64,000 bases of DNA from Clostridia bacterium (GTDB lineage Bacteria > Bacillota > Clostridia > Oscillospirales > Acutalibacteraceae). A model generated the notes under the pieces. It did not search any database, had not been told where the DNA came from, and saw only the letters and a program-made list of their open reading frames with translations. Position numbers and translations under genes: made by a program. Shown in pieces: positions 16,912-25,800 of the stretch (the first letter of the stretch is position 1; each line of letters opens with the position of its first letter). Location: NCBI GenBank assembly GCA_017548045.1, contig JAFYNR010000022.1, positions 1 through 64,000 on the forward strand, in the 5' to 3' direction.

Positions 16912-17938
16912 TTGCCGCACCCCTTTCAGCGATATATGCGGCAATAAGCCTTGCCGTGCTTTCAATATCCGCAAGGTCACAGACCTCTGCGGCAGTATGC
17001 ATATTTCTCAGAGGCACGGAAATAAGCGCGGTTTTGACACCCTTGCCTGCAATCTGAATATTATCGCAGTTTGTGCCCGTTCTTCCGCCCATAACCTCCG
17101 TCTGATTTGCGATTCCGTTTTTCTCTGCAATTTCAGCAAGCTTTTTGCTCATAGCGTAGTCAAGCGACGGACCGTAGCCTATCATTGCACCCTCGCCGAG
17201 AGTTGCATATTTATCTCCGCTTACCGAAGGTGCTTTTGCAAAGCTCACGTCAACAGCTATCGCTTCATCCGCCTGCATAGTAAATGCACCTGCCGACGCA
17301 CCGCTTCCGCCCGTTTCCTCCTGCACCGAGAAAAGAACGCTTATTTTGCAGCCGTGCAGTTTACCTTCAAGAAGCTGAAGGCTTCTTAAAATCGCCGCAA
17401 CGCCTGCCCTGTCATCAACAGAGGGTGCGCATATTCTGTTGCCGAGAAGCCGCTTGTATTCACCGTTAAAGGTTATTCTGTCGCCGGGAGAAACGTATCT
17501 GACCGCTTCCTCACGGCTCATACCGATGTCAACCGCAATATCATCAAAGCCCTTTGCCTTGTTTGTATCCTCGGGCTTTGAAAGATGGGGCGGTGTCGAC
17601 GTTATGACGCCGAAAAGCTTTTCTTTTCCGTGCACGGTAACCTCCGATGCCGCAAGAACACGGATATCCGCACCGCCGCATTTTGTCACCTTCAGAAAGC
17701 CGTCACTATCAATCGCCGTCACAACAAGACCTATCTGATCAAGATGTGCATCAAGCAGAACGTGAGGGCCTTTGCCTTCAAACGTACCCGTAACACTGCC
17801 GAGAGGGTCGATGCTTACGGGCATATATTTGCTCAGAAGCTCCGACGCAACCGCCGCCGCTTCATTCTCCGCACCCGAAACTCCGCTTACACTGCAGAGC
17901 TTTTCGAGCAAAGCGGATACTTCACTGTAATTACTCAT
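16904..17938 (-). CDS. M42 family metallo-aminopeptidase, second copy
   Basis: 344 residues from ATG 17938 (GGAAGG eight bases upstream). Ligand motifs: DAHLDQIG, VDDRAGVAAI, QEETGGSGASAGAF, VDVSFAKAP and RNMHTAAEV. It differs from its neighbour in most positions outside the motifs, so the two may form a mixed complex or split substrates. First gene of the tight peptidase-GNAT group, behind a leader hairpin at 17962-17999. Confidence 0.9.
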   Translation of the reverse strand: MSNYSEVSALLEKLCSVSGVSGAENEAAAVASELLSKYMPVSIDPLGSVTGTFEGKGPHVLLDAHLDQIGLVVTAIDSDGFLKVTKCGGADIRVLAASEVTVHGKEKLFGVITSTPPHLSKPEDTNKAKGFDDIAVDIGMSREEAVRYVSPGDRITFNGEYKRLLGNRICAPSVDDRAGVAAILRSLQLLEGKLHGCKISVLFSVQEETGGSGASAGAFTMQADEAIAVDVSFAKAPSVSGDKYATLGEGAMIGYGPSLDYAMSKKLAEIAEKNGIANQTEVMGGRTGTNCDNIQIAGKGVKTALISVPLRNMHTAAEVCDLADIESTARLIAAYIAERGAANA

Positions 17939-17961
17939 AAGAAATACCTTCCGAACAACTT

Positions 17962-17999
17962 CGGGGTGCCCCGTATAAGCAGTGCATACAGGCTCACCC
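17962..17999 (-). other. Leader hairpin between galK and the M42 genes
   Basis: On the minus strand GGGGTG pairs with CACCCC around an inner CCTGTAT/ATACGGG pairing. It could be a galK attenuator or an RNA-processing site; there is no T run, so a full terminator is unlikely. Confidence 0.4.
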
Positions 18000-18013
18000 C
18001 TCAATAGATTTTA

Positions 18014-19291
18014 TCAGATAACTTTAATTCCGCCTTCGGGACGGATGTTGAGAACGTAGCAGGATTTTTCGCCGAAAACAGCACAAATCTTTGCTTTGAA
18101 TTCATCAAGAACGTCGGCAGGAACAAATGCCTGAATCGTGCCTGCAAAGCCGCCGCCGTGAACACGCCATGCGCCCTTGCCCTTGAGAATATCCTGGCAG
18201 ATTGCAAGTGCAAGGCTTACAGGCTGGTCTGCAGGAGCCTTACAGGTGTAGACGTTTTGGTTGTACATATAGGACGATGCACCGCTTTCGATCACAAGCG
18301 CCTTGAAGGCTTCGAAATCGCCTGCACCCAGGGCTTCCGCCTGCTTTGCAACCCTTATGTTTTCGTTATAGAAATGCATTGCTCGGAGCACTGCTCTGTC
18401 ACCTGCCGAATCACGGATAACAGAAATATTCTTTTCAAACTCAGCCTTATCAACTTCTCTAAGCACTGCCTTGCCGAACTTTGAAGCAACGGTTTCCATT
18501 TCGCATCTTACAGCCGCATATTCGTCGGTAAGATCAGCGTGGTTTCCGCCCGTATCAACAATGCAGAGGGCGTGACCACAGGAGCCGAAATCAAAGCTGA
18601 GCTTATTGATAACAGGCTGTGAGGGATCCTTGAAATCAATCATAACAAAGCCGCCGACGGAACAAGCCATCTGATCCATAAGACCGCAGGGCTTTCCGAA
18701 ATATTCATTCTCTGCAAACTGGGCAATCTGCGCAATTTCAACGGGGCTGATTTTGCCGTCATTATAAAGATGATTAAGCATTGTGCCCAGAAGAACCTCA
18801 AATGCTGCCGATGATGAAAGACCCGAGCCTGAAAGAACATCCGAAGCCGTTGCGGCATCAAAGCCGCCGATGTTGTAGCCTCTGTTCTTAAAGCCTGCAC
18901 AAACGCCTCTTACGAGGGATGCCGACTTGCCTCTTTCGGCAGGCATAACTCCAAGGTCCGAAAGATCGCATACGTCCATTTTATAGCCTTCCGACTTAAC
19001 TCTGACAATGTTTTCGTCATTTTTACCTGCAACCGCAACAGCGTCAAGGTTAACGCTTGCCGCAAGCACGATGCCGTGGTTATGGTCGGTATGGTTGCCG
19101 CACACCTCTGTTCTGCCGGGTGCACTGAACACCTGAACCTCTCTGTCTGCGCCGTAAAGCTCTTCAAAGCTTTCGGCAATTCGGATATATCTTGCCTTCT
19201 GAAGCCCGATATCCTCTTTTTTATAGTTTACGGCAAGGGCTGCATCAAATTCACTGCCTGCAAGCCTTGATTTGAGATCAGTTGTTTTCAT
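18014..19291 (-). CDS. galK: Galactokinase
   Basis: 425 residues from ATG 19291 (GGAAAGGAAG upstream); the TTG at 19300 is an alternative. GHMP-kinase motifs: the galactokinase signature GRTEVCGNHTDHNHG near residue 60, the ATP loop GSGLSSSAAFEV, and WRVHGGGFAGTIQ near the C-terminus. It phosphorylates galactose at C1 for the Leloir pathway. It is longer than the 380-390 residues of most bacterial GalK. No galT or galE is adjacent; it overlaps the TVP38 gene by 14 bases, so it is co-transcribed with a membrane protein of unrelated role. Confidence 0.93.
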   Translation of the reverse strand: MKTTDLKSRLAGSEFDAALAVNYKKEDIGLQKARYIRIAESFEELYGADREVQVFSAPGRTEVCGNHTDHNHGIVLAASVNLDAVAVAGKNDENIVRVKSEGYKMDVCDLSDLGVMPAERGKSASLVRGVCAGFKNRGYNIGGFDAATASDVLSGSGLSSSAAFEVLLGTMLNHLYNDGKISPVEIAQIAQFAENEYFGKPCGLMDQMACSVGGFVMIDFKDPSQPVINKLSFDFGSCGHALCIVDTGGNHADLTDEYAAVRCEMETVASKFGKAVLREVDKAEFEKNISVIRDSAGDRAVLRAMHFYNENIRVAKQAEALGAGDFEAFKALVIESGASSYMYNQNVYTCKAPADQPVSLALAICQDILKGKGAWRVHGGGFAGTIQAFVPADVLDEFKAKICAVFGEKSCYVLNIRPEGGIKVI

Positions 19292-20057
19292 TGTTTTCAA
19301 TCTTCCTTTCCTTTGAAATGCTCTTATGATTATTAATTGTTTCCATAATTTTTTCCACGGTAGTCCACACTCCGTTGACTGAAAGAAGGCAGATGCCCGT
19401 AGCCAACAGAAGTATCATAATCGGAAGCAGGAAGCCTGCCGATAAGGGGTCGTAAACATTACGGCCCACCAGAGTAAACGAAATAAGCTTCGGCAAAAAA
19501 CCGATTACCGAAAGCAAAACGAATTTACCGTAGCCGAAGTTGAACGAACCGTATATGCCCGAAATGCTGTTGACCGGCATACCCGGAATTAGTCTGAGTG
19601 CAATGAGAAGCGCGGGATTGCCTCTGCCGTCCTGACGGATAAGATTTTTCAGCTTCTCGTTTTTGCATATAACCTTCCACGCACCGCCGGCACCGAAGCA
19701 CTTGCCGCAGAAATACCGCACGGTGATAAGCACCGTGAACCCGAGAACATTGACGGGAATCGCGATGTAAACGGGAAGAACGATACCCGAAAGAAAGCAA
19801 ACTGTAGAGGTGGGGTATATGGGGATAAAGCTTTTCACGGCGAAAAGCACCATTACCGCACCGAAGAACTGCCACACCTTATCAAGATGAGCAATGTATT
19901 CTTCAAGCTCCAGCAGCTTTTGCTGGGTCTGTGCGTACCAGCGCCACAATTCGTCGTACTGAAGCGAAAAAAGAAGCGCTCCCACCGCAAGCCCCAATGT
20001 AATCAATATAAGACCGCCGAAAAGCAGGTACTTTTTTTCTTTTTTTGTTTTTTTCAA
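19278..20057 (-). CDS. TVP38/TMEM64 (DedA-like) family membrane protein
   Basis: 259 residues with about five to six membrane segments. The family core is visible: FIPIYPTSTVCFLSGIVLP, then ALLIALRLIPGMPVNSISGI, an amphipathic re-entrant pattern of VTT/DedA proteins. Relatives act in lipid flipping or membrane homeostasis; the exact substrate here is unknown. The start is TTG 20057 with GGTGA five bases upstream. First gene of the leftward run, with its promoter at 20092-20120. Confidence 0.85.
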   Translation of the reverse strand: MKKTKKEKKYLLFGGLILITLGLAVGALLFSLQYDELWRWYAQTQQKLLELEEYIAHLDKVWQFFGAVMVLFAVKSFIPIYPTSTVCFLSGIVLPVYIAIPVNVLGFTVLITVRYFCGKCFGAGGAWKVICKNEKLKNLIRQDGRGNPALLIALRLIPGMPVNSISGIYGSFNFGYGKFVLLSVIGFLPKLISFTLVGRNVYDPLSAGFLLPIMILLLATGICLLSVNGVWTTVEKIMETINNHKSISKERKIENNENN

Positions 20058-20091
20058 AAGTTCACCGCTTTCTGACCTTCTTATCCTATTT

Positions 20092-20120
20092 ATTTTATAA
20101 TATTATCGCCGTGGGGTCAA
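20092..20120 (-). promoter_or_regulatory. Promoter of the TVP38-galK run
   Basis: Minus strand: TTGACC (20120-20115), 17-base spacer, TAAAAT (20097-20092). Confidence 0.6.
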
Positions 20121-20162
20121 TAAGAAAACAAAATATTTTGGTATTTTATTTTCCGCAAATTA

Positions 20163-20171
20163 TGCTATAAT
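20163..20171 (+). promoter_or_regulatory. Extended -10 promoter of the hydroxyacid dehydrogenase-kinase unit
   Basis: TGCTATAAT at 20163-20171, an extended -10 with a perfect TATAAT; no good -35 lies at 17 bases. It is 33 bases before the gene at 20205. Confidence 0.55.
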
Positions 20172-20204
20172 ATGAGTAGATAATATTGCTACGGAGGAAC
20201 CTTT

Positions 20205-21152
20205 ATGAAAATCACCGTTCTTGACGGCTATACCGAAAACCCCGGCGACCTTTCCTGGGATTGGCTTGAAGGACTTGGCGAATGCACTGTCTATGACCGC
20301 ACACCGCCCGAGCTTATTGCAGAAAGATGCGAAGGCTGTCAGATTATAATAACCAACAAAACACCCTTATGCAAAAATCTGCTTGAAACCCTTCCCGACC
20401 TTAAATACGTGGGTCTGCTGAGCACAGGCTATAATATCGTTGATTGGGAATACTGCAAGGAGAAAAATATTCCCGTTTGCAACATACCGTCATACAGCAC
20501 AAATGCGGTTGCACAGCTTGTTTTTGCTCTCATTCTTGAACACACCAATTCCGTTGCTCTTCACAGCAGTTCCGTTCACGGCGGCGAATGGAGCGCCTGC
20601 AAGGATTTCTGTTATTGGAAGGCTCCCCTCTCGGAGCTTTGCGGCAAAACTCTGGGCATTATCGGCTTCGGTAAAATAGGCAAGGCGGTTGCAAAAATCG
20701 CCTCAGCCTTCGGAATGAACGTCGTCGCCTCCACAAATCACCCCGCACCCTTTGAAAACGTTCAATTCTGTGAAAGGGATGAACTTCTTGCAAAAAGCGA
20801 TTTCGTCACTCTCCACTGCCCTCTTACACCCCTTACGGAGGGTATGGTAAATGAAGATTTTCTTTCAAAAATGAAAAAATCAGCCGTTTTAATCAACACT
20901 TCAAGAGGTCAGGTCATTAATGAAAAGGCTCTTGCACACGCCCTTGAAAACGGTATAATCGCAGGTGCGGGTCTTGACGTGCTTGAGGTTGAACCGCCAA
21001 AAGAAAGCTGCCCCTTAATCGGCGCAAAAAACTGCTTCATTACACCCCACATTGCCTGGGCCGGCTTCGAAACCCGTGAAAGACTTATGGGTATATGCCG
21101 CAAAAACGTTGAGGCTTTTCTCAGCGGAAGCCCCGTTAATCTCGTATGGTGA
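20205..21152 (+). CDS. D-2-hydroxyacid dehydrogenase (NAD-dependent)
   Basis: 315 residues. The Rossmann loop GFGKIGKAVAKIASAFGM (154-171) and catalytic triad R234 (TSRGQVIN), E263 (EVEPP) and H282 (TPHIAWAG) are all present, as in glycerate, hydroxypyruvate and phosphoglycerate dehydrogenases. It reduces a 2-keto acid or oxidises a D-2-hydroxy acid; the exact substrate is unclear. The next gene, a heptose-phosphate kinase, starts 10 bases later, so it may serve the same sugar pathway. Confidence 0.9.
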   Translation: MKITVLDGYTENPGDLSWDWLEGLGECTVYDRTPPELIAERCEGCQIIITNKTPLCKNLLETLPDLKYVGLLSTGYNIVDWEYCKEKNIPVCNIPSYSTNAVAQLVFALILEHTNSVALHSSSVHGGEWSACKDFCYWKAPLSELCGKTLGIIGFGKIGKAVAKIASAFGMNVVASTNHPAPFENVQFCERDELLAKSDFVTLHCPLTPLTEGMVNEDFLSKMKKSAVLINTSRGQVINEKALAHALENGIIAGAGLDVLEVEPPKESCPLIGAKNCFITPHIAWAGFETRERLMGICRKNVEAFLSGSPVNLVW

Positions 21153-21162
21153 GGAATAAAAA

Positions 21163-22140
21163 ATGGTAATATCACAAACACCCATGCGTATGTCCTTTTT
21201 CGGCGGCGGAACGGATTTTCCCGAATTTTTCAGAGAACATTCCGGTGCGGTTATTTCAACAACCTTTGACAAATACTGTCACGTAAACGTCAGGGAGATG
21301 CCCGATTTATTCGAATACAAAACCTATCTTTCCTACGCAAAAATAGAAAAAGTCTGCTCTGCCGACGAGGTTCAGCATCCTGCCATACGCAATGCAATGA
21401 AATGGCTGGGTCTTGAAAAAATCTGCCTCAATTATGATGCCGACGTGCCTGCAAAAACGGGTCTGGGCACAAGCAGTGCTTTTTCGGTAGGTATGCTGAA
21501 CGCTTTTTATGCAATGCTGGGCGAAGAAAAAACAAAGCGTCAGCTTGCAGACGGTGCCATATATCTTGAACGCACGCTTTGCAATGAAGACGGCGGTATT
21601 CAGGATCAGATAGCCTCGGCTTTCGGCGGATTCAACCGCATTGATTTCACCGAAGAAGGCTACACCGTAACCCCCATCACCTTCTGCGAAGGCAGAAAGG
21701 AGCAGCTTGAAGAAAACCTTATGCTCTTTTTCACGGGACTTTCGCGCTATTCCTTTCAGGTTCAGAAAACAACAAAAAAATTGCTATCCCGTAACATCGA
21801 CAGGCTTCTGAAAATGCTGAAAATGGTTGACGAGGCAGAGGATATACTCACAAATCCCGAAAGGAATCTCAACGATTTCGGCTATCTTCTCAATGAAACC
21901 TGGCTTGAAAAAAGGGAAATAAGCTCCGAAATCTCAACGGATTACATAGACGTTGCCTATAAAAAAGCCGTTGAAGCAGGTGCACTGGGCGGCAAGCTTC
22001 TGGGTGCAGGCGGCGGCGGATGTCTGCTTTTTTATGCTGAAAAAGACAGGCAGGAGGATGTAAGGAAGGCTCTTTCGGGTATGCACGAATTTCCTTTCAG
22101 ATTCGAAAATGAAGGCACTAAAATCATATGCAAATATTAA
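21163..22140 (+). CDS. hddA: GHMP kinase, D-glycero-D-manno-heptose-7-phosphate kinase type
   Basis: 325 residues. Motifs: PMRMSFFGGGTDFPEFF (sugar-binding N-terminus), AKTGLGTSSAFSVGML (ATP loop) and KLLGAGGGGCLLFY (C-terminal motif). The FGGGTD form and length fit the HddA branch, which phosphorylates heptose-7-phosphate at C1 on the way to GDP-D-glycero-D-manno-heptose; related kinases act on fucose or other sugars. The fused heptose nucleotidyltransferase/bisphosphatase 475 bases downstream supports the heptose reading. RBS GAGGAAT. A terminator-like hairpin follows. Confidence 0.8.
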   Translation: MVISQTPMRMSFFGGGTDFPEFFREHSGAVISTTFDKYCHVNVREMPDLFEYKTYLSYAKIEKVCSADEVQHPAIRNAMKWLGLEKICLNYDADVPAKTGLGTSSAFSVGMLNAFYAMLGEEKTKRQLADGAIYLERTLCNEDGGIQDQIASAFGGFNRIDFTEEGYTVTPITFCEGRKEQLEENLMLFFTGLSRYSFQVQKTTKKLLSRNIDRLLKMLKMVDEAEDILTNPERNLNDFGYLLNETWLEKREISSEISTDYIDVAYKKAVEAGALGGKLLGAGGGGCLLFYAEKDRQEDVRKALSGMHEFPFRFENEGTKIICKY

Positions 22141-22142
22141 AG

Positions 22143-22177
22143 CAAGGAGTCGTTTCCCGTAAGGAAGCGGCTCCTTG
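22143..22177 (+). terminator. Hairpin after hddA
   Basis: CAAGGAGTCGTTTCC (22143-22157), loop CGTAA, GGAAGCGGCTCCTTG (22163-22177): a 15-pair stem with two G-U pairs. The downstream TTCTCTT is only a weak T tract, so termination may be partial. Confidence 0.65.
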
Positions 22178-22182
22178 TTCTC

Positions 22183-22211
22183 TTGACTTTTACATTATTA
22201 TATGTTATCTT
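22183..22211 (+). promoter_or_regulatory. Possible promoter of the cupin-to-radical-SAM operon
   Basis: TTGACT (22183-22188) followed after 17 bases by TATCTT (22206-22211); a better TATAAT (22211-22216) sits at 22 bases. It lies directly after the hairpin and 40 bases before the cupin start. Confidence 0.4.
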
Positions 22212-22250
22212 ATAATGTGAATTTTTATGCTTATAACCGAGGTCAGAATA

Positions 22251-22613
22251 ATGATTGAAATAATAAAACCCGATTTCATTTTCGAGGATGACAGAGGCTC
22301 TCTCGTTCAGCTTATTCACGAAGGATACCGCCAGATAAACGTTGTCACGTCAAAGGCAGGCGTTGAAAGAGGCAACCACTTTCACCGTCTGAACAGAGAA
22401 GGCTTTTACGTTGTTGAGGGTGCATTTCTGCTCGAAGTAAGCCTTGACGGCAAAAGCGAAAGCCATGAATTCGTAAAGGGCGATATGTTCATCATTAACC
22501 CTATGGTTATGCACAGATTCGTTTACCGTGAGGATACTACCCTCGTTGCATTTTATGACAATGGGGTTGAGCTTCCCGACGGTACGAAAGATATAATTGC
22601 GGAGGCGGATTGA
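22251..22613 (+). CDS. Cupin-fold protein of the sugar-nucleotide epimerase/isomerase type
   Basis: 120 residues from ATG 22251 (GAGGTC six bases upstream; the upstream ATG at 22227 lacks a site). A single cupin barrel with metal-ligand-like GNHFHRLNREGFYVVEG and a later MVMHRF. The DDRGSL opening resembles WxcM/FdtA/CapF-type proteins that epimerise or isomerise NDP-4-keto sugars. Exact reaction unknown. Its stop is one base from the start of the nucleotidyltransferase fusion, so the two are translated together. Confidence 0.65.
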   Translation: MIEIIKPDFIFEDDRGSLVQLIHEGYRQINVVTSKAGVERGNHFHRLNREGFYVVEGAFLLEVSLDGKSESHEFVKGDMFIINPMVMHRFVYREDTTLVAFYDNGVELPDGTKDIIAEAD

Positions 22614-22614
22614 T

Positions 22615-23868
22615 TTGGAAGCGGTTGTTCTTGCAGGCGGCTTCGGCACACGGCTGAAGGGCTGCATCGATAATATTCCCAAGCCTCTTGCGCCCGTAGA
22701 CGGCAAGCCCTTCCTTTGCCTTCTGCTGGATTATCTCTATGCCAACGGCGTTCACCGCGCGGTTATTTCCACGGGCTATCTTGCCGAAAAGGTTGAGGAA
22801 GCCATCGGCGGCAGATACCGCGGCATGACAATCGAATACAGCGTTGAGGATACTCCCCTCGGCACAGGAGGCGGCATAAAAAAAGCTTTGAGAATGTGCA
22901 AGGAAAATGACGTTATAGTTTGCAACGGCGACTCATTTTTTGACGTAAACCTCTTTGAAATGAAGAAGTTTCACGAAGAATCGGGCTGTGACGTAACTCT
23001 TGCCGCAAAGTTCATTGAAAATGCTCACCGTTCGGGTCTGCTTGAGTTTTCAAACGGCAGACTTCAGGGCTTTACCGAAAACGGAGTTGCACCCTCCGGG
23101 CACATAAACGGCGGCGTTTATTTTGTAAAGCGTACACTGCTCGAAGGGGTAACGGAAGATAAATTCTCATTTGAAAACGATATTCTTGCAAACAAAGCTT
23201 ACGGTATCGGCGTATACGAAAGCGACGGATATTTTATCGATATCGGTGTACCCGAATCCTATACCCTTGCGCAAAAAGAAAAAAGCAGACTCATATCATC
23301 ACGCAAAAGACGTGCGGTTTTCCTTGACCGTGACGGAACGATAAACAAGGATACCGTTCACACCCACCGCACGGAGGATTTTGAATTTCTTACCCTTGCG
23401 GATAAAGCCGTTGCCGAGCTCAAAGAAAAGGGATATCTCGTTATCATTATCACAAATCAGGCAGGCATTGCAAAGGGTCTTTACGGAGAAGATGATATGC
23501 ATATTTTTCACAGCCATATCGATAAGCTTCTTTCCGAAAATTACTCGGTTATTCCCGACGGTTATTATTACTGCCCCCACCATCCCGATGCGGCTGCTGA
23601 GAAATACCGCCTTGACTGCCTCTGCAGAAAGCCTGCCCCCGGGCTTATACTCAGAGCCGTTGAGGATTTTGAGAAAACAGGCATACGTATCGATTTGAAA
23701 AACAGCTTCACAATCGGCAACAGACTTTCAGATATTCTTGCAGGCAAAAATGCAGGAATTGAAAATAACATTCTTATCGGCAACGACGAAAAAGACGAAA
23801 ACGGCGTTGCATCACAGGCATACGGCAGCCTTTACGAAGCCGTTAACAATATAAAGCAGGTGTTTTGA
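22615..23868 (+). CDS. Fusion of heptose-1-phosphate nucleotidyltransferase and heptose bisphosphate phosphatase
   Basis: 417 residues from TTG 22615 (GGAGG nine bases upstream). Residues 1-225 are an NTP transferase: LAGGFGTRL (6-14), KPLAPVDGKPFL, NGDSFFDV, GHINGGVY. Residues 230-417 are a GmhB-type HAD phosphatase: FLDRDGTINKD (D238, D240), ITNQAGIAKGLY and zinc ligands C320, H322, C335, C337. The fused enzyme would dephosphorylate heptose-1,7-bisphosphate and make an NDP-heptose (HddC-like). In the last HAD motif the usual GD reads GN (IGNRLSD), replacing a magnesium ligand. No isomerase (gmhA) lies in the window. Confidence 0.82.
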   Translation: MEAVVLAGGFGTRLKGCIDNIPKPLAPVDGKPFLCLLLDYLYANGVHRAVISTGYLAEKVEEAIGGRYRGMTIEYSVEDTPLGTGGGIKKALRMCKENDVIVCNGDSFFDVNLFEMKKFHEESGCDVTLAAKFIENAHRSGLLEFSNGRLQGFTENGVAPSGHINGGVYFVKRTLLEGVTEDKFSFENDILANKAYGIGVYESDGYFIDIGVPESYTLAQKEKSRLISSRKRRAVFLDRDGTINKDTVHTHRTEDFEFLTLADKAVAELKEKGYLVIIITNQAGIAKGLYGEDDMHIFHSHIDKLLSENYSVIPDGYYYCPHHPDAAAEKYRLDCLCRKPAPGLILRAVEDFEKTGIRIDLKNSFTIGNRLSDILAGKNAGIENNILIGNDEKDENGVASQAYGSLYEAVNNIKQVF

Positions 23869-23870
23869 AT

Positions 23871-25778
23871 TTGAAAAACGTTTATTTCATTCAGGTAGGA
23901 TTTGCATTTGACAAATCGGTTTACCTTCCCTATGCAACAGGCACCATAGTTGCATACTGCAAGGCACAGCCTGACATAGCGGAAGAATACACATTCCCGG
24001 AAATCATTTTCCGCAGGGATGATGTTGAGGCAATAGCCGACGGTATGGATAACCCCTATCTCGTTGCATTCTCAACCTACGTATGGAACGTTGAATTCAA
24101 TAAAGTGCTTGCAAAGGCCGTCAAGGAAAAGTATCCCGAATGTATTGTTGTTTTCGGCGGTCACAGTGTTTCTGACAGAATGGAGTTCCTTTCAAAGGAT
24201 TATATTGATATACTTACTCTCGGGGAAGGTGAAGAAGTAACGGCAAATCTTCTCCGTGCCCTTCGCGACGGCACCGACCTTTCCGAATGTGCAGGCATTG
24301 CTTTCAGAGATACCGACGGCTGTAACATTCTTACCCCACCCTACTGCCCCGATAGCCTTGAGGACTATCCCTCACCCTATCTCACGGGTGTTTTTGATTC
24401 AATCATTGAGAAAAATCCCGACGTGATGTTCGATACGATAATTGAAACCAACCGGGGCTGCCCGTACAACTGCGCATACTGCGACTGGAGCAACCATAAA
24501 AAGCTCCGTCTTTTCCCTATGGAAAAGGTCAAGGGTGAGCTTCGATGGCTTTCGGACCATAACATAGAATATTGCTTCTGCGCCGATGCAAACTTCGGTA
24601 TATTTGAGCGTGACGAAGAAATTGCACAGTACATTGTTGAGCTCAACAAGCAGACGGGCTTTCCCAAGGTATTCCGCCCCTGCTACGAAAAAAACAGTGC
24701 GGAGAGGGTTTTCAGAATTTCAAAGGCTCTGAATTCAAGAGGTCTTGACAAGGGCGCAACCATGGCTTATCAGACCCTCTGCGATGACGCGCTGAAAATC
24801 ATCAACCGAAAGAATCTGACAATGGAGCATTTTTCGGGGCTTATGGCAGACTATAACAGAGCCAATATCCCCACGTATTCTGAGCTCATTCTCGGCTTAC
24901 CCGGCGAAACGGCAGAAAGCTTCTGTCAGGGCCTTTGCAAGCTTCTCAGGGCAGGTCAGCACAATTCCATAAGCGTATATTACTGCGAATTGCTGCCCAA
25001 CGCACCCATGTGCAACCCCGACTTTATGAAAGAGCACAAAATTGAGCCTATGAAGGTTCAGTTTAACCATATTCATTCCGCAAGCGGCAAAAAGGACGGC
25101 ATACCCGAATATTCATACCTTGTCCGTTCCACAAGCACCCTGCCCCGTGACGGCTGGGTTTACGCAAATCTTTTTTCTATCTGCCTTCAATGCTTTCACA
25201 GCCTGGGCTTACTGCGCTATTTTGCCATTTACGCTTACTACGCGCTGAGCCTTGACTATTACGATTTTTATTCCGGTCTTCTTGACTTCTGTCTTGAAAG
25301 CGAAGGCAGAATCGGCGGCCTTTTCAGAGAAATCAAGCGCAAGCTTGACGGCTCGCTGGAGGGTGACTGGAATCACAGTAACCCCGTTTTCGGCAACGTA
25401 ACCTGGTTTTTTGAAGAAGGTCTTTTCCTTGAGCTTCTTTATGACTCAAAAGAATACGAAAAAATTATTGACGGATACGTAAGAAGCCTGGGAATTGACG
25501 GAGACGTTTTTGCAGAGCTTTGCAAATTCCAGATAAACGCCGTGAAAAAGCCTTTTGAAAGCGGTAAGGCTTTTGAATGCGGCTATGATTTTGCTTCATA
25601 CTTTTCAAACGTATCCGCAGAAAATCCCCTTCCCGAAAAGAAAAAGACCGCCTATATCTTTGAGGCGGCAAAGGTTTACGATAACTGGCCTGCATTTGCC
25701 AAAGAAACCGTATGGTACGGCAGACGCAAGGGCGCAACCCTCTATACAAACAACATCTCCGCCGTAAAATCGGTATAA
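23871..25778 (+). CDS. Radical SAM protein, paralog A1 of a four-member family
   Basis: 635 residues. I choose TTG 23871 (AAAAACGTT follows) because the paralogs begin MKN/MKR at the same place. Residues 1-130 form a Rossmann-like, B12-binding-type domain (YLPYATG, VAFSTYVWN, VVFGGH, GEGE) without the DxHxxG cobalamin motif. The [4Fe-4S] motif is C197-x3-C201-x2-C204 followed by DW (GCPYNCAYCDW). The barrel continues ADANFGIFERD and ELILGLPGETAESF, with about 260 further family-specific residues ending in WYGRRKGATLYTN. Reaction unknown. Closest paralog is at 54346-56271. Confidence 0.88.
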   Translation: MKNVYFIQVGFAFDKSVYLPYATGTIVAYCKAQPDIAEEYTFPEIIFRRDDVEAIADGMDNPYLVAFSTYVWNVEFNKVLAKAVKEKYPECIVVFGGHSVSDRMEFLSKDYIDILTLGEGEEVTANLLRALRDGTDLSECAGIAFRDTDGCNILTPPYCPDSLEDYPSPYLTGVFDSIIEKNPDVMFDTIIETNRGCPYNCAYCDWSNHKKLRLFPMEKVKGELRWLSDHNIEYCFCADANFGIFERDEEIAQYIVELNKQTGFPKVFRPCYEKNSAERVFRISKALNSRGLDKGATMAYQTLCDDALKIINRKNLTMEHFSGLMADYNRANIPTYSELILGLPGETAESFCQGLCKLLRAGQHNSISVYYCELLPNAPMCNPDFMKEHKIEPMKVQFNHIHSASGKKDGIPEYSYLVRSTSTLPRDGWVYANLFSICLQCFHSLGLLRYFAIYAYYALSLDYYDFYSGLLDFCLESEGRIGGLFREIKRKLDGSLEGDWNHSNPVFGNVTWFFEEGLFLELLYDSKEYEKIIDGYVRSLGIDGDVFAELCKFQINAVKKPFESGKAFECGYDFASYFSNVSAENPLPEKKKTAYIFEAAKVYDNWPAFAKETVWYGRRKGATLYTNNISAVKSV

Positions 25779-25800
25779 ACTTCGAAAGGCTCGTGATGAG

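Noticed and set aside
23871-24300. Confident cobalamin binding by the four-member radical SAM family
   Set aside because: The N-terminal domain resembles B12-binding folds, but the DxHxxG motif is absent, so the cofactor is not claimed.
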